The notes beneath the pieces are model-generated. The model saw nothing but the letters and a program-made list of their open reading frames with translations, was not told where the DNA came from and searched no databases. This document shows positions 44,728 through 52,692 of a stretch of 64,000 nt of DNA, one piece after another. Source of the stretch: Bradyrhizobium sp. AZCC 1693 (GTDB taxonomy: Bacteria > Pseudomonadota > Alphaproteobacteria > Rhizobiales > Xanthobacteraceae); assembly GCF_036924745.1 (NCBI RefSeq), contig NZ_JAZHSD010000001.1, forward strand, positions 2,480,001-2,544,000, written 5' to 3'. The translations under genes and the position numbers were made by a program. The first letter of the stretch is position 1. Each line of letters opens with the position of its first letter.

Positions 44728-44850
44728 GTCGTCCCTGCGAAAGCAGGGACCCATACGCCGTGTCGCCGGTTATGTGCGAAGTGTTAGCTGCCCTTTCGTG
44801 CCTCAAACTACGTCCTGTGGTTATGGGTCCCCGCGTTCGCGGAGACGACG
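44728..44850. repeat. P1 dispersed palindromic repeat
   Basis: Arms CGTCCCTGCGAAAGCAGGGA and CCCCGCGTTCGCGGAGACGA. It lies in the convergent gap between the acyl-CoA synthetase and acyl-CoA dehydrogenase genes. Confidence 0.85.
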
Positions 44851-44874
44851 TGGCGAGAGAGTGGCAGGCGAAGC

Positions 44875-46149
44875 TCAATGCTTCCCCGCCCCCATATATC
44901 CGAACAGGAATCCCGCCACCTTGCGCTTCTGAATTTCCTCGCTCCCCTCGGTGATGCGGTAGCGGCGGTGGTGGCGGTAGATGTGTTCGAACGGCTTGTG
45001 GCGCGAATAGCCCATGCCGCCATGCACCTGCATGGCGCGGTCGGCGGCCTCGCAGCACAACCGGTTGGCCCAGAAATTACACATCGACACCCGGTCGGAG
45101 AGCGTATGCTCGACCTGCGCTTGCGTGAGTTGGTCCATCTCCCATGCCGTCTTGCGGATCAACAGCCTGAGCATTTCGGCCTGCGTCGCCAGTTCCACCA
45201 GTGGCCACTGGATGGCCTGGTTCTCGGCCAGCGCCTTGCCGAACGGCTTTCGCTCGCGTGCGTATTTGACGCTTTCGTTGATGCAGTAGACGGCGGCACC
45301 CAGCGAACTCGCCGCCTGCCGGATCCGGTTCTCATGCACGAAGCACTGCGCCAGCGATAGTCCCCGGCCGACTTCACCAAACAGCGCATCCTCAGGCACG
45401 AATACGTCCGTGAAGCTGACGCGCGGATGGTCGGTCGGCATGTTGAAGGTCCACATGTATTCTTCGACCTTCACGCCCGGGCTCTTGGCCGGCACCAGCA
45501 GGCAGGTGATGCCGCGCGCATCGCCGTCATTGCCTGAGGTGCGGGCGAACAGCGCGCAATGGGTGGCGACATGCATGCCGGTGGTCCACATCTTCTGACC
45601 GTTGATGATCCAGCCCTTGACGTTGTCGCGGGTCGCCTGGACGGCCCTGGTTTCCATATGCGTCGCGTCGGAACCGTGCTCCGGTTCGGTGAGCCCGAAC
45701 GTGATGCGGTACTTTCCCGTGATCGAGCCGTCGATCATCGCCTTCTGATCGTCGGTGCCGTAGCGGTCGAGCATGGTGACGATGGGCAGATTGCCGACGA
45801 TCGAATGCTCGTTCTGCAAATCGTTATGCAGGCCAAGGCCCTTTGAGGCGAAATGTTCGCGGATCACGGCCATCCAGAGATTGGAACCATCCTTGCCGCC
45901 GTAGCGCTTCGGGATCGCGAAGCGCAGATGGCCCGCGGCATCGGCAAGATTCTTCGCTTTGCGCAGCAGCGCTTCCCATTCATGCCGTGGCAGGCCGCCG
46001 TTTTCGAAATCGGTGCGCGCCCATTCGCGGCGATGGTCGAAGAAGCGGATGTTGTCATCGGCCTCCTCCAGCGGCTTGATCTCGCGCGCGATGAAGCGGT
46101 CGAGTTCATCGAGATAGGCCGTGAGGTCGGCAGGCAGGTTGAAATCCAA
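44875..46149 (-). CDS. Acyl-CoA dehydrogenase family protein
   Basis: 424 residues. The start is TTG at 46149, with GGGAG about nine bases upstream; no ATG occurs before the first conserved block. The FAD-dependent ACAD fold shows FAIPKRYGGKDGSNLW, GLTEPEHGSDATHMETRA (flavin contact), WIINGQKMWTTGMH, MQVHGGMGYSRHKPFEHIYRH and YRITEGSEEIQKRKVAGFL near the C-terminus, with Glu in the catalytic-loop region. It removes two hydrogens from an acyl-CoA to form the 2-enoyl-CoA. It stands opposite an enoyl-CoA hydratase gene across 224 bases; the two could share a divergent promoter region. Confidence 0.92.
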   Translation of the reverse strand: MDFNLPADLTAYLDELDRFIAREIKPLEEADDNIRFFDHRREWARTDFENGGLPRHEWEALLRKAKNLADAAGHLRFAIPKRYGGKDGSNLWMAVIREHFASKGLGLHNDLQNEHSIVGNLPIVTMLDRYGTDDQKAMIDGSITGKYRITFGLTEPEHGSDATHMETRAVQATRDNVKGWIINGQKMWTTGMHVATHCALFARTSGNDGDARGITCLLVPAKSPGVKVEEYMWTFNMPTDHPRVSFTDVFVPEDALFGEVGRGLSLAQCFVHENRIRQAASSLGAAVYCINESVKYARERKPFGKALAENQAIQWPLVELATQAEMLRLLIRKTAWEMDQLTQAQVEHTLSDRVSMCNFWANRLCCEAADRAMQVHGGMGYSRHKPFEHIYRHHRRYRITEGSEEIQKRKVAGFLFGYMGAGKH

Positions 46150-46373
46150 GGCGGTGTCTCCCGGAAATATCGTTTGTTCTTGATTTGCGTTTAGGCGCTA
46201 CACAGCGCTCCTGCTCGGGTCGATTTAGGTGAGAAGACCCGGTCCAAGTCAAGCAACGGAATGAACCTTGGCACGCGCAGGCGCGTTGCGTAATTGGATG
46301 GTATCGGACGCCGCGCCGGCGCTATGATCGCGGCCAATATTCTTCTCCGCAGAAAATCGAAACGGGAGCAAGC

Positions 46374-47153
46374 ATGGACCTGAAATTCTCTGAGGTGACG
46401 CGCAAGGGGCCGATCACGATCATCACGCTGTCGCGGCCCGAAGTGTACAATGCGCTGCATATCGACGCGCATTTCGAACTCAACAAGGTGTTCGACGATT
46501 TCTCCGCGGACCCTGCGCAGTGGGTCGCGATCGTCACCGGCGCCGGCGACAAGGCGTTCTGCGCCGGCAACGATTTGAAATGGCAGGCCGCCGGCGGCAA
46601 GCGCGGCTGGGACAAGGGCGGCTTCGCCGGCCTCACCTCGCGGTTCGACTGCGACAAGCCGATCATCGCCGCCGTCAATGGCGTGGCGATGGGCGGCGGT
46701 TTCGAGATCGCGCTGGCCTGCGACCTGATCATCGCCGCGGAGAATGCGACCTTCGCCCTGCCCGAGCCGCGCGTCGGCCTCGCCGCATTGGCCGGCGGCG
46801 TGCACCGGCTGCCGCGGCAGATCGGGCTGAAGCGCGCCATGGGCATGATCCTCACCGCGCGCCACGTCTCCGCCAAGGAGGGGCTCGAACTCGGCTTTGT
46901 CAATGAGGTGGTTCCGGCCGGCGAAGCGCTTGCCGCGGCGGAGCGATGGGCGGAGACGATCTGCAAGAATTCGCCGATGTCGATCCGCGCCTCCAAGCAG
47001 GCGATCCAGCGCGGGCTCGAGGTCTCGCTGGAACAGGCGATCGCCGAGCAGCGCGAGTACCCGGCCGTGAAGGCGATGGCGGCCTCGCAGGACTACATCG
47101 AGGGGCCGAAGGCGTTTGCGGAGAAGCGGCCGCCGAAATGGCTGGGGCGGTAG
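46374..47153 (+). CDS. Enoyl-CoA hydratase family protein
   Basis: 259 residues from ATG 46374 with GGGAG upstream. Crotonase fold with TGAGDKAFCAGNDLKWQA and AVNGVAMGGGFEIALACDLI (oxyanion hole) and FALPEPRVGLAALAGGVHRL, where the first catalytic Glu (Pro-Glu-Pro) is present and the second position is Ala/Gly. The C-terminal YIEGPKAFAEKRPPKWLGR is typical. Such a single-Glu pattern is seen in isomerases and in crotonobetainyl-CoA-type hydratases, so plain hydration of enoyl-CoA is not certain. Upstream, TTGGCA and TAATTG spaced 17 bases (46269-46297) could form a promoter. Confidence 0.9.
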   Translation: MDLKFSEVTRKGPITIITLSRPEVYNALHIDAHFELNKVFDDFSADPAQWVAIVTGAGDKAFCAGNDLKWQAAGGKRGWDKGGFAGLTSRFDCDKPIIAAVNGVAMGGGFEIALACDLIIAAENATFALPEPRVGLAALAGGVHRLPRQIGLKRAMGMILTARHVSAKEGLELGFVNEVVPAGEALAAAERWAETICKNSPMSIRASKQAIQRGLEVSLEQAIAEQREYPAVKAMAASQDYIEGPKAFAEKRPPKWLGR

Positions 47154-47168
47154 CAATTGACTCGCCAT

Positions 47169-47287
47169 CGTCGTCCCTGCGAAAGCAGGGACCCATACCG
47201 CGTGATCTCTCTTGGCGGCGCGGTGGCAGCGATCTTTCGTCATCACGAACGCCTGTGGTTATGGGTCCCTGCGTTCGCAGGGACGAC
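47169..47287. repeat. P1 dispersed palindromic repeat
   Basis: Arms CGTCGTCCCTGCGAAAGCAG and CCCTGCGTTCGCAGGGACGA, with spacer ACCCATACCGCGTGATCT shared with other P1 copies. It fills the convergent gap between the hydratase gene and the DUF6285 gene. Confidence 0.85.
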
Positions 47288-47293
47288 GCAGAA

Positions 47294-47674
47294 CTAGCTA
47301 CCCTTGCCCCCAAGCTCCCGCCTGTATGACGCGTAGTTCGGTTGATCGACGGCGAGCTTGTCCATGGTGGTCTGCCAGAGATGGTCTGCGAGCCCCGGCG
47401 TCTGCAAGTCGACTTCGCCCTTTGCGATCTTGTCCGACAATGCGCGGTTCAGCTCGATCAGCGAGCCATCCGAGCCGAGCAACTCTTTCAGCCGCGCGGA
47501 TTCCGCGGCATCGCTCCCCTGCTCCTGCGCCAGTTGTCGCGTCACGAGATCCAGCGCATTGATGCCGACGCGGAGCTTGAAGGCGTTGTGGCCCTTGATG
47601 GCCGGCGCGATCTCGTTGCGGAGGAAATCTGCAACCGCCTTGATCAGTTCGGTGGGTGTCGGCTCGTCCTGCAT
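47294..47674 (-). CDS. DUF6285 protein, LvaB-like kinase partner
   Basis: 126 residues from ATG 47674, one base after the stop of the kinase gene. It is a small, mostly helical, acidic protein: TPTELIKAVADFLRNEIAPA, AFKLRVGINALDLVTRQLAQ, LKELLGSDGSLIELNRALSD, LWQTTMDKLAVDQPNYASY. I recognise it as DUF6285, a family that sits beside APH-like kinases. In Pseudomonas putida levulinate catabolism a small protein of this kind (LvaB) is needed by the kinase LvaA that phosphorylates 4-hydroxyacyl-CoA. By context this is the accessory subunit of the adjacent kinase. Equivalence to LvaB is from memory and context, not alignment. Confidence 0.75.
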   Translation of the reverse strand: MQDEPTPTELIKAVADFLRNEIAPAIKGHNAFKLRVGINALDLVTRQLAQEQGSDAAESARLKELLGSDGSLIELNRALSDKIAKGEVDLQTPGLADHLWQTTMDKLAVDQPNYASYRRELGGKGS

Positions 47675-47675
47675 G

Positions 47676-48662
47676 TTACCGTCCTCTCGGAGCTAGCAGC
47701 CTCAACAGATCGATTTCCGTTTCCGACGAGCGTCGCCCGATCATGGCGCGCTCCATCGAATGATCAGGGCCTTGCCGGAACCGCTGCATCATGCCGCAGC
47801 ACATGATGCCCCAGCGCAGCGTGCCCATCACTTCCCAGAACATCACGCGATCCGTGTCGACCTTCCGGCCGGCCTCCTCATAGCCTGCGAACAATTCCTC
47901 GCGCGTACCGAAACCGCCGACCGGCTTGTCGATCTCGCCGAAGCGCCAGGAGTTGACGCAGATCCACCCCAGATCCTCCATCGGGTCGCCGAAATGCGCC
48001 AGCTCCCAATCCAGCACCGCGCGCACGCCATCGGGCCCGATGATGAGGTTGCCGTGACGGAAATCGCCATGCACCAGCGTCACCTCTTTCGATGGCCCGG
48101 GATCGCGCTCGCGCAGCCAGCGCAGCGCCAGTTCGAACACCGGACGCGGCCAGCCGAAGCTGCGGTATTCGCGTTCGAGGTCGGCGATCTCCTTTGTCGC
48201 CGTCATCTCGCGCAGTTTTGGTAGTTTCGACGCCGGCAGACCGTGGATTCCGGCGACGACACGGCCAAGCTGCCGCGCCAGGATCGGCCGCGCGTTCGCA
48301 AATTTCTCATCGCGCAGAATCTTGCGCGCGATGGTTTCGCCCTCGATGCGTTGCATGATGAAGCCGGTGCCGAGTTCGTCCTCAGGCTTGAGCACATGCA
48401 TCACGCGCGGCGACGGCAGGCCGGCGTCATGCGCGAGCTGCATCAGTGTCGCCTCGGCATCGAGCCCGGCCGCCCGGCCCGGCGACGCGCCAAAGCCCGG
48501 CGGCGCGCGGCGCAGGATGGCGCCGATATTGCCGCTCCGGTGCACGATGTCGAACGTCCAGGTCTCCTGGCTGGCGCCGCCGGAAAGTTTTGCGGCACCA
48601 GTCACGCCGGTCGCCCCCGGATACCAGGAGGCGACGCAGCGTCCGAGTTGTTCCTCGATCAT
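47676..48662 (-). CDS. APH-like phosphotransferase, probable 4-hydroxyacyl-CoA kinase
   Basis: 328 residues from ATG 48662, overlapping the hydratase stop by four bases (ATGA). It has the protein kinase-like fold of the aminoglycoside phosphotransferase family: AKLSGGASQETWTFDI (nucleotide loop), GFIMQRIEGETIARKI (hinge), the Brenner motif LVHGDFRHGNLIIGPDGVRA and the metal motif VLDWELAHFGDPMEDLGWI. This is the ACAD10/11-type subgroup, where the kinase phosphorylates the 4-hydroxyl of an acyl-CoA so that a dehydrogenase-like domain can eliminate phosphate. It is flanked by an enoyl-CoA hydratase and a DUF6285 gene in one operon. Antibiotic resistance is not suggested. Confidence 0.85.
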   Translation of the reverse strand: MIEEQLGRCVASWYPGATGVTGAAKLSGGASQETWTFDIVHRSGNIGAILRRAPPGFGASPGRAAGLDAEATLMQLAHDAGLPSPRVMHVLKPEDELGTGFIMQRIEGETIARKILRDEKFANARPILARQLGRVVAGIHGLPASKLPKLREMTATKEIADLEREYRSFGWPRPVFELALRWLRERDPGPSKEVTLVHGDFRHGNLIIGPDGVRAVLDWELAHFGDPMEDLGWICVNSWRFGEIDKPVGGFGTREELFAGYEEAGRKVDTDRVMFWEVMGTLRWGIMCCGMMQRFRQGPDHSMERAMIGRRSSETEIDLLRLLAPRGR

Positions 48663-49450
48663 TTGCCCCTGAACTTGGCGGGGCGCTTTTCGAGGAATGC
48701 GCTGACGCCTTCCTTGAAGTCTTCCGCCGCGCCCGCGATGCGTTGCGACTCGAATTCGAGGTTGAGCTGTTCCTCAAAGGAATTTTCCGGGCTGTCCCAA
48801 TAGAGCTTTCGGATCAAGGACAGCGCGATCGTCGGGCCATTGGCGAGGTCATGCGCGAGCTTCATCGCCTCCTCCATCAGCACCGCATCGTCATAGACGC
48901 GGTTGACGAGGCCCCATTCCAGCGCCTTCTCCGCCGGCAGCCGCTCGCCCATCAGCGACAGTTCGACCGAACGCGCCTTGCCGATCATGCGCGGCAACAG
49001 CCAGGTCGAGCCGCAATCCGGCACCAGGCCGATGCGGCGGAACGCCTGCAGGAAATAGGACGAGCGTGCGCACACGATCATGTCGCCCATCAATGCAAAG
49101 CTCATCCCGGCGCCGGCGGCGGGGCCATTGACCGCCGAGACGATCGGGCAATGCAGCCGGCGCAGCCGCCGCAGGAACGGATGAAAGCCGATTTCCAGCG
49201 ATTGCCCGGCATTGCTCTTGCCGGCTTTCTGGTTGTTGCGGCCCTGCAGGTTGGCGCCGGTGCAGAACGCGCGGCCGGCGCCGGTCAGCACGAGGCAGCG
49301 CACCTCCTCCCGCTTGTCGTCGATCGCATCGAGCGCCTCGCCGAGACCGCCCAGCATGTCCATCGAGACCGCGTTCATGACCTCCTGATGGTCAAGCTTG
49401 AGAACAGCGACCGGGCCATCGAAATCGAGCGTGACGTGCTTGAACTGCAT
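48659..49450 (-). CDS. Enoyl-CoA hydratase/isomerase family protein
   Basis: 263 residues from ATG 49450. Crotonase fold: VLTGAGRAFCTGANLQGRNN and AVNGPAAGAGMSFALMGDMIV (oxyanion hole), then LQAFRRIGLVPDCGSTWLLP, where the first catalytic position is Ala-Phe (no Glu) and the second is Asp, as in PaaG-type isomerases. The C-terminal EGVSAFLEKRPAKFRGK is typical. It leads a three-gene operon with the APH-like kinase and DUF6285 protein (four-base overlap, then one-base gap). A role in shifting or hydrating the double bond left by phosphate elimination would fit. Confidence 0.9.
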   Translation of the reverse strand: MQFKHVTLDFDGPVAVLKLDHQEVMNAVSMDMLGGLGEALDAIDDKREEVRCLVLTGAGRAFCTGANLQGRNNQKAGKSNAGQSLEIGFHPFLRRLRRLHCPIVSAVNGPAAGAGMSFALMGDMIVCARSSYFLQAFRRIGLVPDCGSTWLLPRMIGKARSVELSLMGERLPAEKALEWGLVNRVYDDAVLMEEAMKLAHDLANGPTIALSLIRKLYWDSPENSFEEQLNLEFESQRIAGAAEDFKEGVSAFLEKRPAKFRGK

Positions 49451-49616
49451 TGCTTCCTCATGACTTGTGTTTACGCGCTATTTCGCTGCGCGGAAGATCG
49501 GACGATGTCTCGCCCATATTTGATTTTCCGGGCGCGCTTGTCCATGCTTGCAACAGAACATCTGCCCGCCATCGGGCGCACGCCTTATCGCGCCCCAAAG
49601 CAAATGGAAACATCCC

Positions 49617-50396
49617 ATGAGCATTTTTGATCTCTCCGGCCGTACGGCGGTCATCACCGGCGGCAACGGCGGTATCGGCCTTGGCATCGCGCAGGCGCTG
49701 AACGCGCAAGGTTGCAACGTCTCGATCTGGGGCCGCAACGCCGACAAGAACAAGGGTGCGGCGGCAACCATGTCGGCCGGGCCCGGCAAGGTGCATACCC
49801 AGATCTGCGACGTCTCCGATCCCGCTTCCGTCAAGGCGGCGATGCAGGCGACGCTCGACACGTTCGGCCGGGTCGACGGCTGCTTTGCCAATGCCGGCAT
49901 CGGCGGCGGCGGACGGCGCGCCTTCATCGACCGCACCGAGGAGGAATGGCGGCGCATGTTCGCGACCAATCTCGACGGCGTCTTCCATGTGTTTCAGGCC
50001 GCCGCCCGCCATATGACCGAACGCGCCGAGGCCGGCGACAGATTCGGCCGGCTGGTCGCGACCTCCAGCCTGGCGTCGCTGTTCGGTACCGCCCGCAACG
50101 AGCACTACGCCGGCACCAAAGCTGCGCTGAACGCGCTGTGTCGCGCGCTTGCCGTTGAGCTCGCGCGCCACGGCGTCACCGCGAATGCGATCCTGCCCGG
50201 CTGGATCAAGAGCGACATGACCGCAGGCATCATGGGCAACGACAAATTCGTCGCCAACGTGATGCCGCGCATTCCCGTGCGCCGCTTCGGCGAGCCCACG
50301 GATTTCGGCGGCATCGCCGTGTACATCATGAGCAAGGCGTCGTCGTATCATACGGCGGATTGTTTTGTGATCGATGGCGGGTACACGGCGTTTTGA
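49617..50396 (+). CDS. SDR-family oxidoreductase
   Basis: 259 residues from ATG 49617 (MSIFDLSGRTAVITGG). Classical SDR: AVITGGNGGIGLGIAQAL cofactor motif, NAGIGGGG, catalytic Ser in VATSSLASLFGTARNEH and Tyr-x3-Lys in YAGTKAALNALCRALA, with the FabG-like C-terminus SYHTADCFVIDGGYTAF. Likely a 3-oxoacyl or 3-hydroxyacyl-CoA oxidoreductase. It is divergent from the hydratase-kinase operon across 166 bases, similar to the place of LvaD in levulinate gene sets, but the substrate is not readable from sequence. Confidence 0.9.
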   Translation: MSIFDLSGRTAVITGGNGGIGLGIAQALNAQGCNVSIWGRNADKNKGAAATMSAGPGKVHTQICDVSDPASVKAAMQATLDTFGRVDGCFANAGIGGGGRRAFIDRTEEEWRRMFATNLDGVFHVFQAAARHMTERAEAGDRFGRLVATSSLASLFGTARNEHYAGTKAALNALCRALAVELARHGVTANAILPGWIKSDMTAGIMGNDKFVANVMPRIPVRRFGEPTDFGGIAVYIMSKASSYHTADCFVIDGGYTAF

Positions 50397-50435
50397 GGCT
50401 GGGTGTGGGTGTGAGAAGTCTCGCCACACCAAAGC

Positions 50436-50540
50436 CGTCGTCCCCCGCGCAGGCGGGGGATCCAGTACGCCGCGGCTTATCGATTCAATCATGAGCGTCT
50501 CTGGAATACTGGATCACCCGCCTTCGCGGGTGATGACGAC
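50436..50540. repeat. P1-like palindromic repeat, GGGGGATCCAGTA variant
   Basis: CGTCGTCCCCCGCGCAGGCG followed by GGGGATCCAGTACGCCGCGG on the left, and ATACTGGATCACCCGCCTTC with GCGGGTGATGACGAC on the right. The architecture is the P1 one (two hairpin arms that also pair) with a different core. Confidence 0.8.
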
Positions 50541-50666
50541 ATGTTAAGCGGAATATTTTTGCGAGAAGGGCTGGACAGGTTTGGACTGATTTGCCCGTCG
50601 TGTTGATTTGTCGCACGCGCGCAAGCGAGATTGCACTTGCGTACAAAGCAAATCAGTTCGCAGACC

Positions 50667-50758
50667 GTAGGGTGGCAAAGCGCAGCGTGCCCACCATTTG
50701 GAGATGCGATCGGTGATAGGTGGTGGGCACGGCGCTGACGCGCCTTTGCCCACCCTAC
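50667..50758. repeat. P3 dispersed repeat (GTAGGGTGGGCAAAG)
   Basis: GTAGGGTGGCAAAGCGCAGC on the left and GCGCCTTTGCCCACCCTAC on the right, with GTGCCCACCA and TGGTGGGCAC as inner arms. Other copies: 53977-54066, 57784-57905, 60953-61043. It ends 16 bases before the htpX stop. Confidence 0.85.
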
Positions 50759-50774
50759 ACGACTGCGCGTCAAC

Positions 50775-51716
50775 CTATCCCCACGGGCCGCGCGAGGCCG
50801 AGGGCCGGCCCCAGGGGCTGCGGCGCGGATAGTTGCCGCGGGCGCTGACGGAAGGCGTTCCGCCATGCGCGCCCATTTCCGCCGCGAGCTGCTGCAACGC
50901 GGCGATGCGGTTCTCCGTGGACGGGTGCGTCGTGAACAGATTGTCCATGCCGTGACCCGACAGCGGGTTGATGATGAACATGTGCGCGGTGGCCGGATTG
51001 CGCTCGGCTTCCGGGTTCGGAACCACATGCGCGGCATTGGCGATTTTCGACAGCGCGGATGCAAGCCACATCGGCTGGCCGCAAATGCGCGCGCCGAGAT
51101 CGTCGGCGGCGTATTCGCGGGTCCGGCTGATCGCCATCTGCACCAGCATGGCGCCGAGCGGCGCCAGGATCATCATGGCGATCGAGCCGATGATGCCGGG
51201 GCCGTGGTTGTTGTCGCGGTGGCCGCCGAAGAACATGCCGAACTGCGCCAGCATCGAGATCGCGCCGGCGATGGTCGCGGTGATGGTCATCAGCAGCGTG
51301 TCATGATTCTTGATGTGCGAGAGCTCGTGCGCGATCACGCCGGCGAGCTCCTCGCGGCTGAGCGACTGCATCAGGCCCGTGGTTACGGCGACCGCCGCAT
51401 TCTGCGGATTACGGCCGGTGGCGAACGCATTGGGTTGCGCCTCGTCCATCACGAACACGCGCGGCATCGGCAGGCCGGCACGGCCGGCCAGTTCGGCCAC
51501 GAGATGGACGAGATCGGGCGCGCTGTTGCGGTCGACCTCATGGGCGCCGTACATCGACAGCACCATGCGGTCCGAATTCCAGTAGGCGAACAGGTTGGTC
51601 GCAGCCGCAATCACGAGCGCGATCACGGCGCCGCCGGCGCCGCCGATCAGATAGCCGACGCCCATGAAGAGGCCGGTAAGACCGGCCAGCAGAATGGCAG
51701 TCTTCAGGTAGCTCAT
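50775..51716 (-). CDS. htpX: Membrane zinc metalloprotease HtpX
   Basis: 313 residues from ATG 51716 ([12 protein letters not shown]); upstream codons in frame are rejected. HtpX degrades misfolded inner-membrane proteins together with FtsH. Two N-terminal transmembrane helices (about 5-45), the zinc motif [10 protein letters not shown] near residue 130, two further hydrophobic segments ([20 protein letters not shown] and [18 protein letters not shown]), the third zinc ligand region [12 protein letters not shown] and the family tail [17 protein letters not shown] are present. The C-terminus is longer than in E. coli (293) and ends in a Ser/Arg/Pro/Trp-rich tail [15 protein letters not shown]. 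Confidence 0.96.
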   Translation of the reverse strand: MSYLKTAILLAGLTGLFMGVGYLIGGAGGAVIALVIAAATNLFAYWNSDRMVLSMYGAHEVDRNSAPDLVHLVAELAGRAGLPMPRVFVMDEAQPNAFATGRNPQNAAVAVTTGLMQSLSREELAGVIAHELSHIKNHDTLLMTITATIAGAISMLAQFGMFFGGHRDNNHGPGIIGSIAMMILAPLGAMLVQMAISRTREYAADDLGARICGQPMWLASALSKIANAAHVVPNPEAERNPATAHMFIINPLSGHGMDNLFTTHPSTENRIAALQQLAAEMGAHGGTPSVSARGNYPRRSPWGRPSASRGPWG

Positions 51717-52033
51717 TGTCGTCTCCTTGCCGCCCACAACCGGACGCCGGGGCTGGAATCCCAAAGGTAGGAATTCCCCCGGCGGCGCTTCAAGATGCCG
51801 GGGTGCGTCGAGGCGCCGCGCTTGGCGGAAGGACCTCGGGCTGGATTACCGAAACGTAACCTGACGGCTCCGGGTACGTCCCTGACCTCCCGCCGGTTGC
51901 CCATCACCTGCTTGTGCAACGCCAATGGCGCCGTCTACATTGCCGGCAACGGGCAGTGTGCGGGGTTGTTCCTTGCGAAAGCGCAGCAGCAATTGCGGCT
52001 GTTCGTCCTGAAAAACTGGGGAGGAATTGAAGA
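51717..52033. other. Divergent intergenic region htpX / VOC protein
   Basis: A 317-base gap with start codons facing away at both sides. Its right part holds the promoter described at 51912-51941. No separate gene is supported. Confidence 0.5.
51912..51941 (+). promoter_or_regulatory. Putative sigma-70 promoter, copy 1 (VOC gene)
   Basis: TTGTGC at 51912-51917 and TACATT at 51936-51941, spacer 18. The surrounding 41 bases (51910-51950) match the region upstream of the acyl-CoA dehydrogenase at 52693 at 32 positions with no gap, including GCCGTCTACATTGCCGGC exactly. The VOC start is 92 bases downstream. Confidence 0.55.
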
Positions 52034-52414
52034 ATGTTTTCGCATGTGATGATCGGCACCAACGACCTCGAAAAGGCCAAGGCGTTCTACGACGCATTGC
52101 TCGGCACGCTGGGCGTCCGGCCGGCCAGAGTCGACGGCCACCGTATTTTCTACTTCACCAAGACCGGCGTGTTCTCGGTGACGAAGCCGATCAATGGCCA
52201 GGCGGCGACGCCGGCGAACGGCGGCACCATCGGCTTTGCGGCGGAGTCTCCCGAGCAGGCCGACGCGTGGCACGCGGCCGGCATCGCCAACGGTGGCAAG
52301 ACTTGCGAAAATCCGCCCGGCATTCGCGAAGGCTCTGCGGGTAAACTCTATCTCGCCTATTTGCGCGATCTCGACGGCAACAAGATCTGCGCGATGCATC
52401 GGATGGCGACGTAG
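52034..52414 (+). CDS. VOC (glyoxalase/dioxygenase fold) family protein
   Basis: 126 residues from ATG 52034 with GGGGAGGAA upstream. One vicinal oxygen chelate module of two babbab units: MFSHVMIGTNDLEKAKAFYD, YFTKTGVFSVTKPINGQAAT, GFAAESPEQADAWHAAGI and LYLAYLRDLDGNKICAMHR. His at position 4 and acidic/polar residues in the last strand could bind metal, but the full metal set is not obvious. Similar small proteins are annotated as lactoylglutathione lyase-like. It shares a promoter-like sequence with the acyl-CoA dehydrogenase gene 660 bases downstream. Function unassigned. Confidence 0.85.
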   Translation: MFSHVMIGTNDLEKAKAFYDALLGTLGVRPARVDGHRIFYFTKTGVFSVTKPINGQAATPANGGTIGFAAESPEQADAWHAAGIANGGKTCENPPGIREGSAGKLYLAYLRDLDGNKICAMHRMAT

Positions 52415-52425
52415 AAGCGGTTCTT

Positions 52426-52512
52426 CGTCATGGCCGGGCTTGTCCCGGCCATCCACGTCTTCGTCGCAAAGAAGGAGAGACGTGGATGCCCGGGACAAGC
52501 CCAGGCATGACG
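52426..52512. repeat. P4 dispersed palindromic repeat
   Basis: CGTCATGGCCGGGCTTGTCC on the left pairs with GGGACAAGCCCAGGCATGACG on the right (last 20: GGACAAGCCCAGGCATGACG). Second copy of the element at 39479-39564. Confidence 0.85.
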
Positions 52513-52598
52513 AGCTAGATACTGAAGCACCACTTACTTTGGTGACCGCTTTCGCAACTTGCCATGAGGCGGAAAATCGCGCCCCTTTCGCGCGCGCT

Positions 52599-52628
52599 TG
52601 TACAAGCCCCTCCCCGCCGTCTACATTG
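52599..52628 (+). promoter_or_regulatory. Putative sigma-70 promoter, copy 2 (ACAD gene)
   Basis: TTGTAC at 52599-52604 and TACATT at 52623-52628, spacer 18, with the same flanks as copy 1. The dehydrogenase start is 64 bases downstream. Confidence 0.55.
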
Positions 52629-52692
52629 CCGGCCACCGAGCCGAGTGCGCGCCCGCAAGATCAACGCTCTTGCGCAATGGGAGGAATAATCC

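Larger units (their letters stand above)
50397..50774. other. Repeat-filled convergent intergenic region
   Basis: 378 bases between the SDR and htpX genes. It contains a palindromic element at 50436-50540 and a P3 repeat at 50667-50758, described separately. The middle part (50541-50666) has no feature I can support. Confidence 0.6.

Noticed and set aside
47676..48662. Aminoglycoside resistance gene
   Set aside because: The fold is APH-like, but the operon with hydratase and DUF6285 and the ACAD11-like motifs point to acyl-CoA metabolism.
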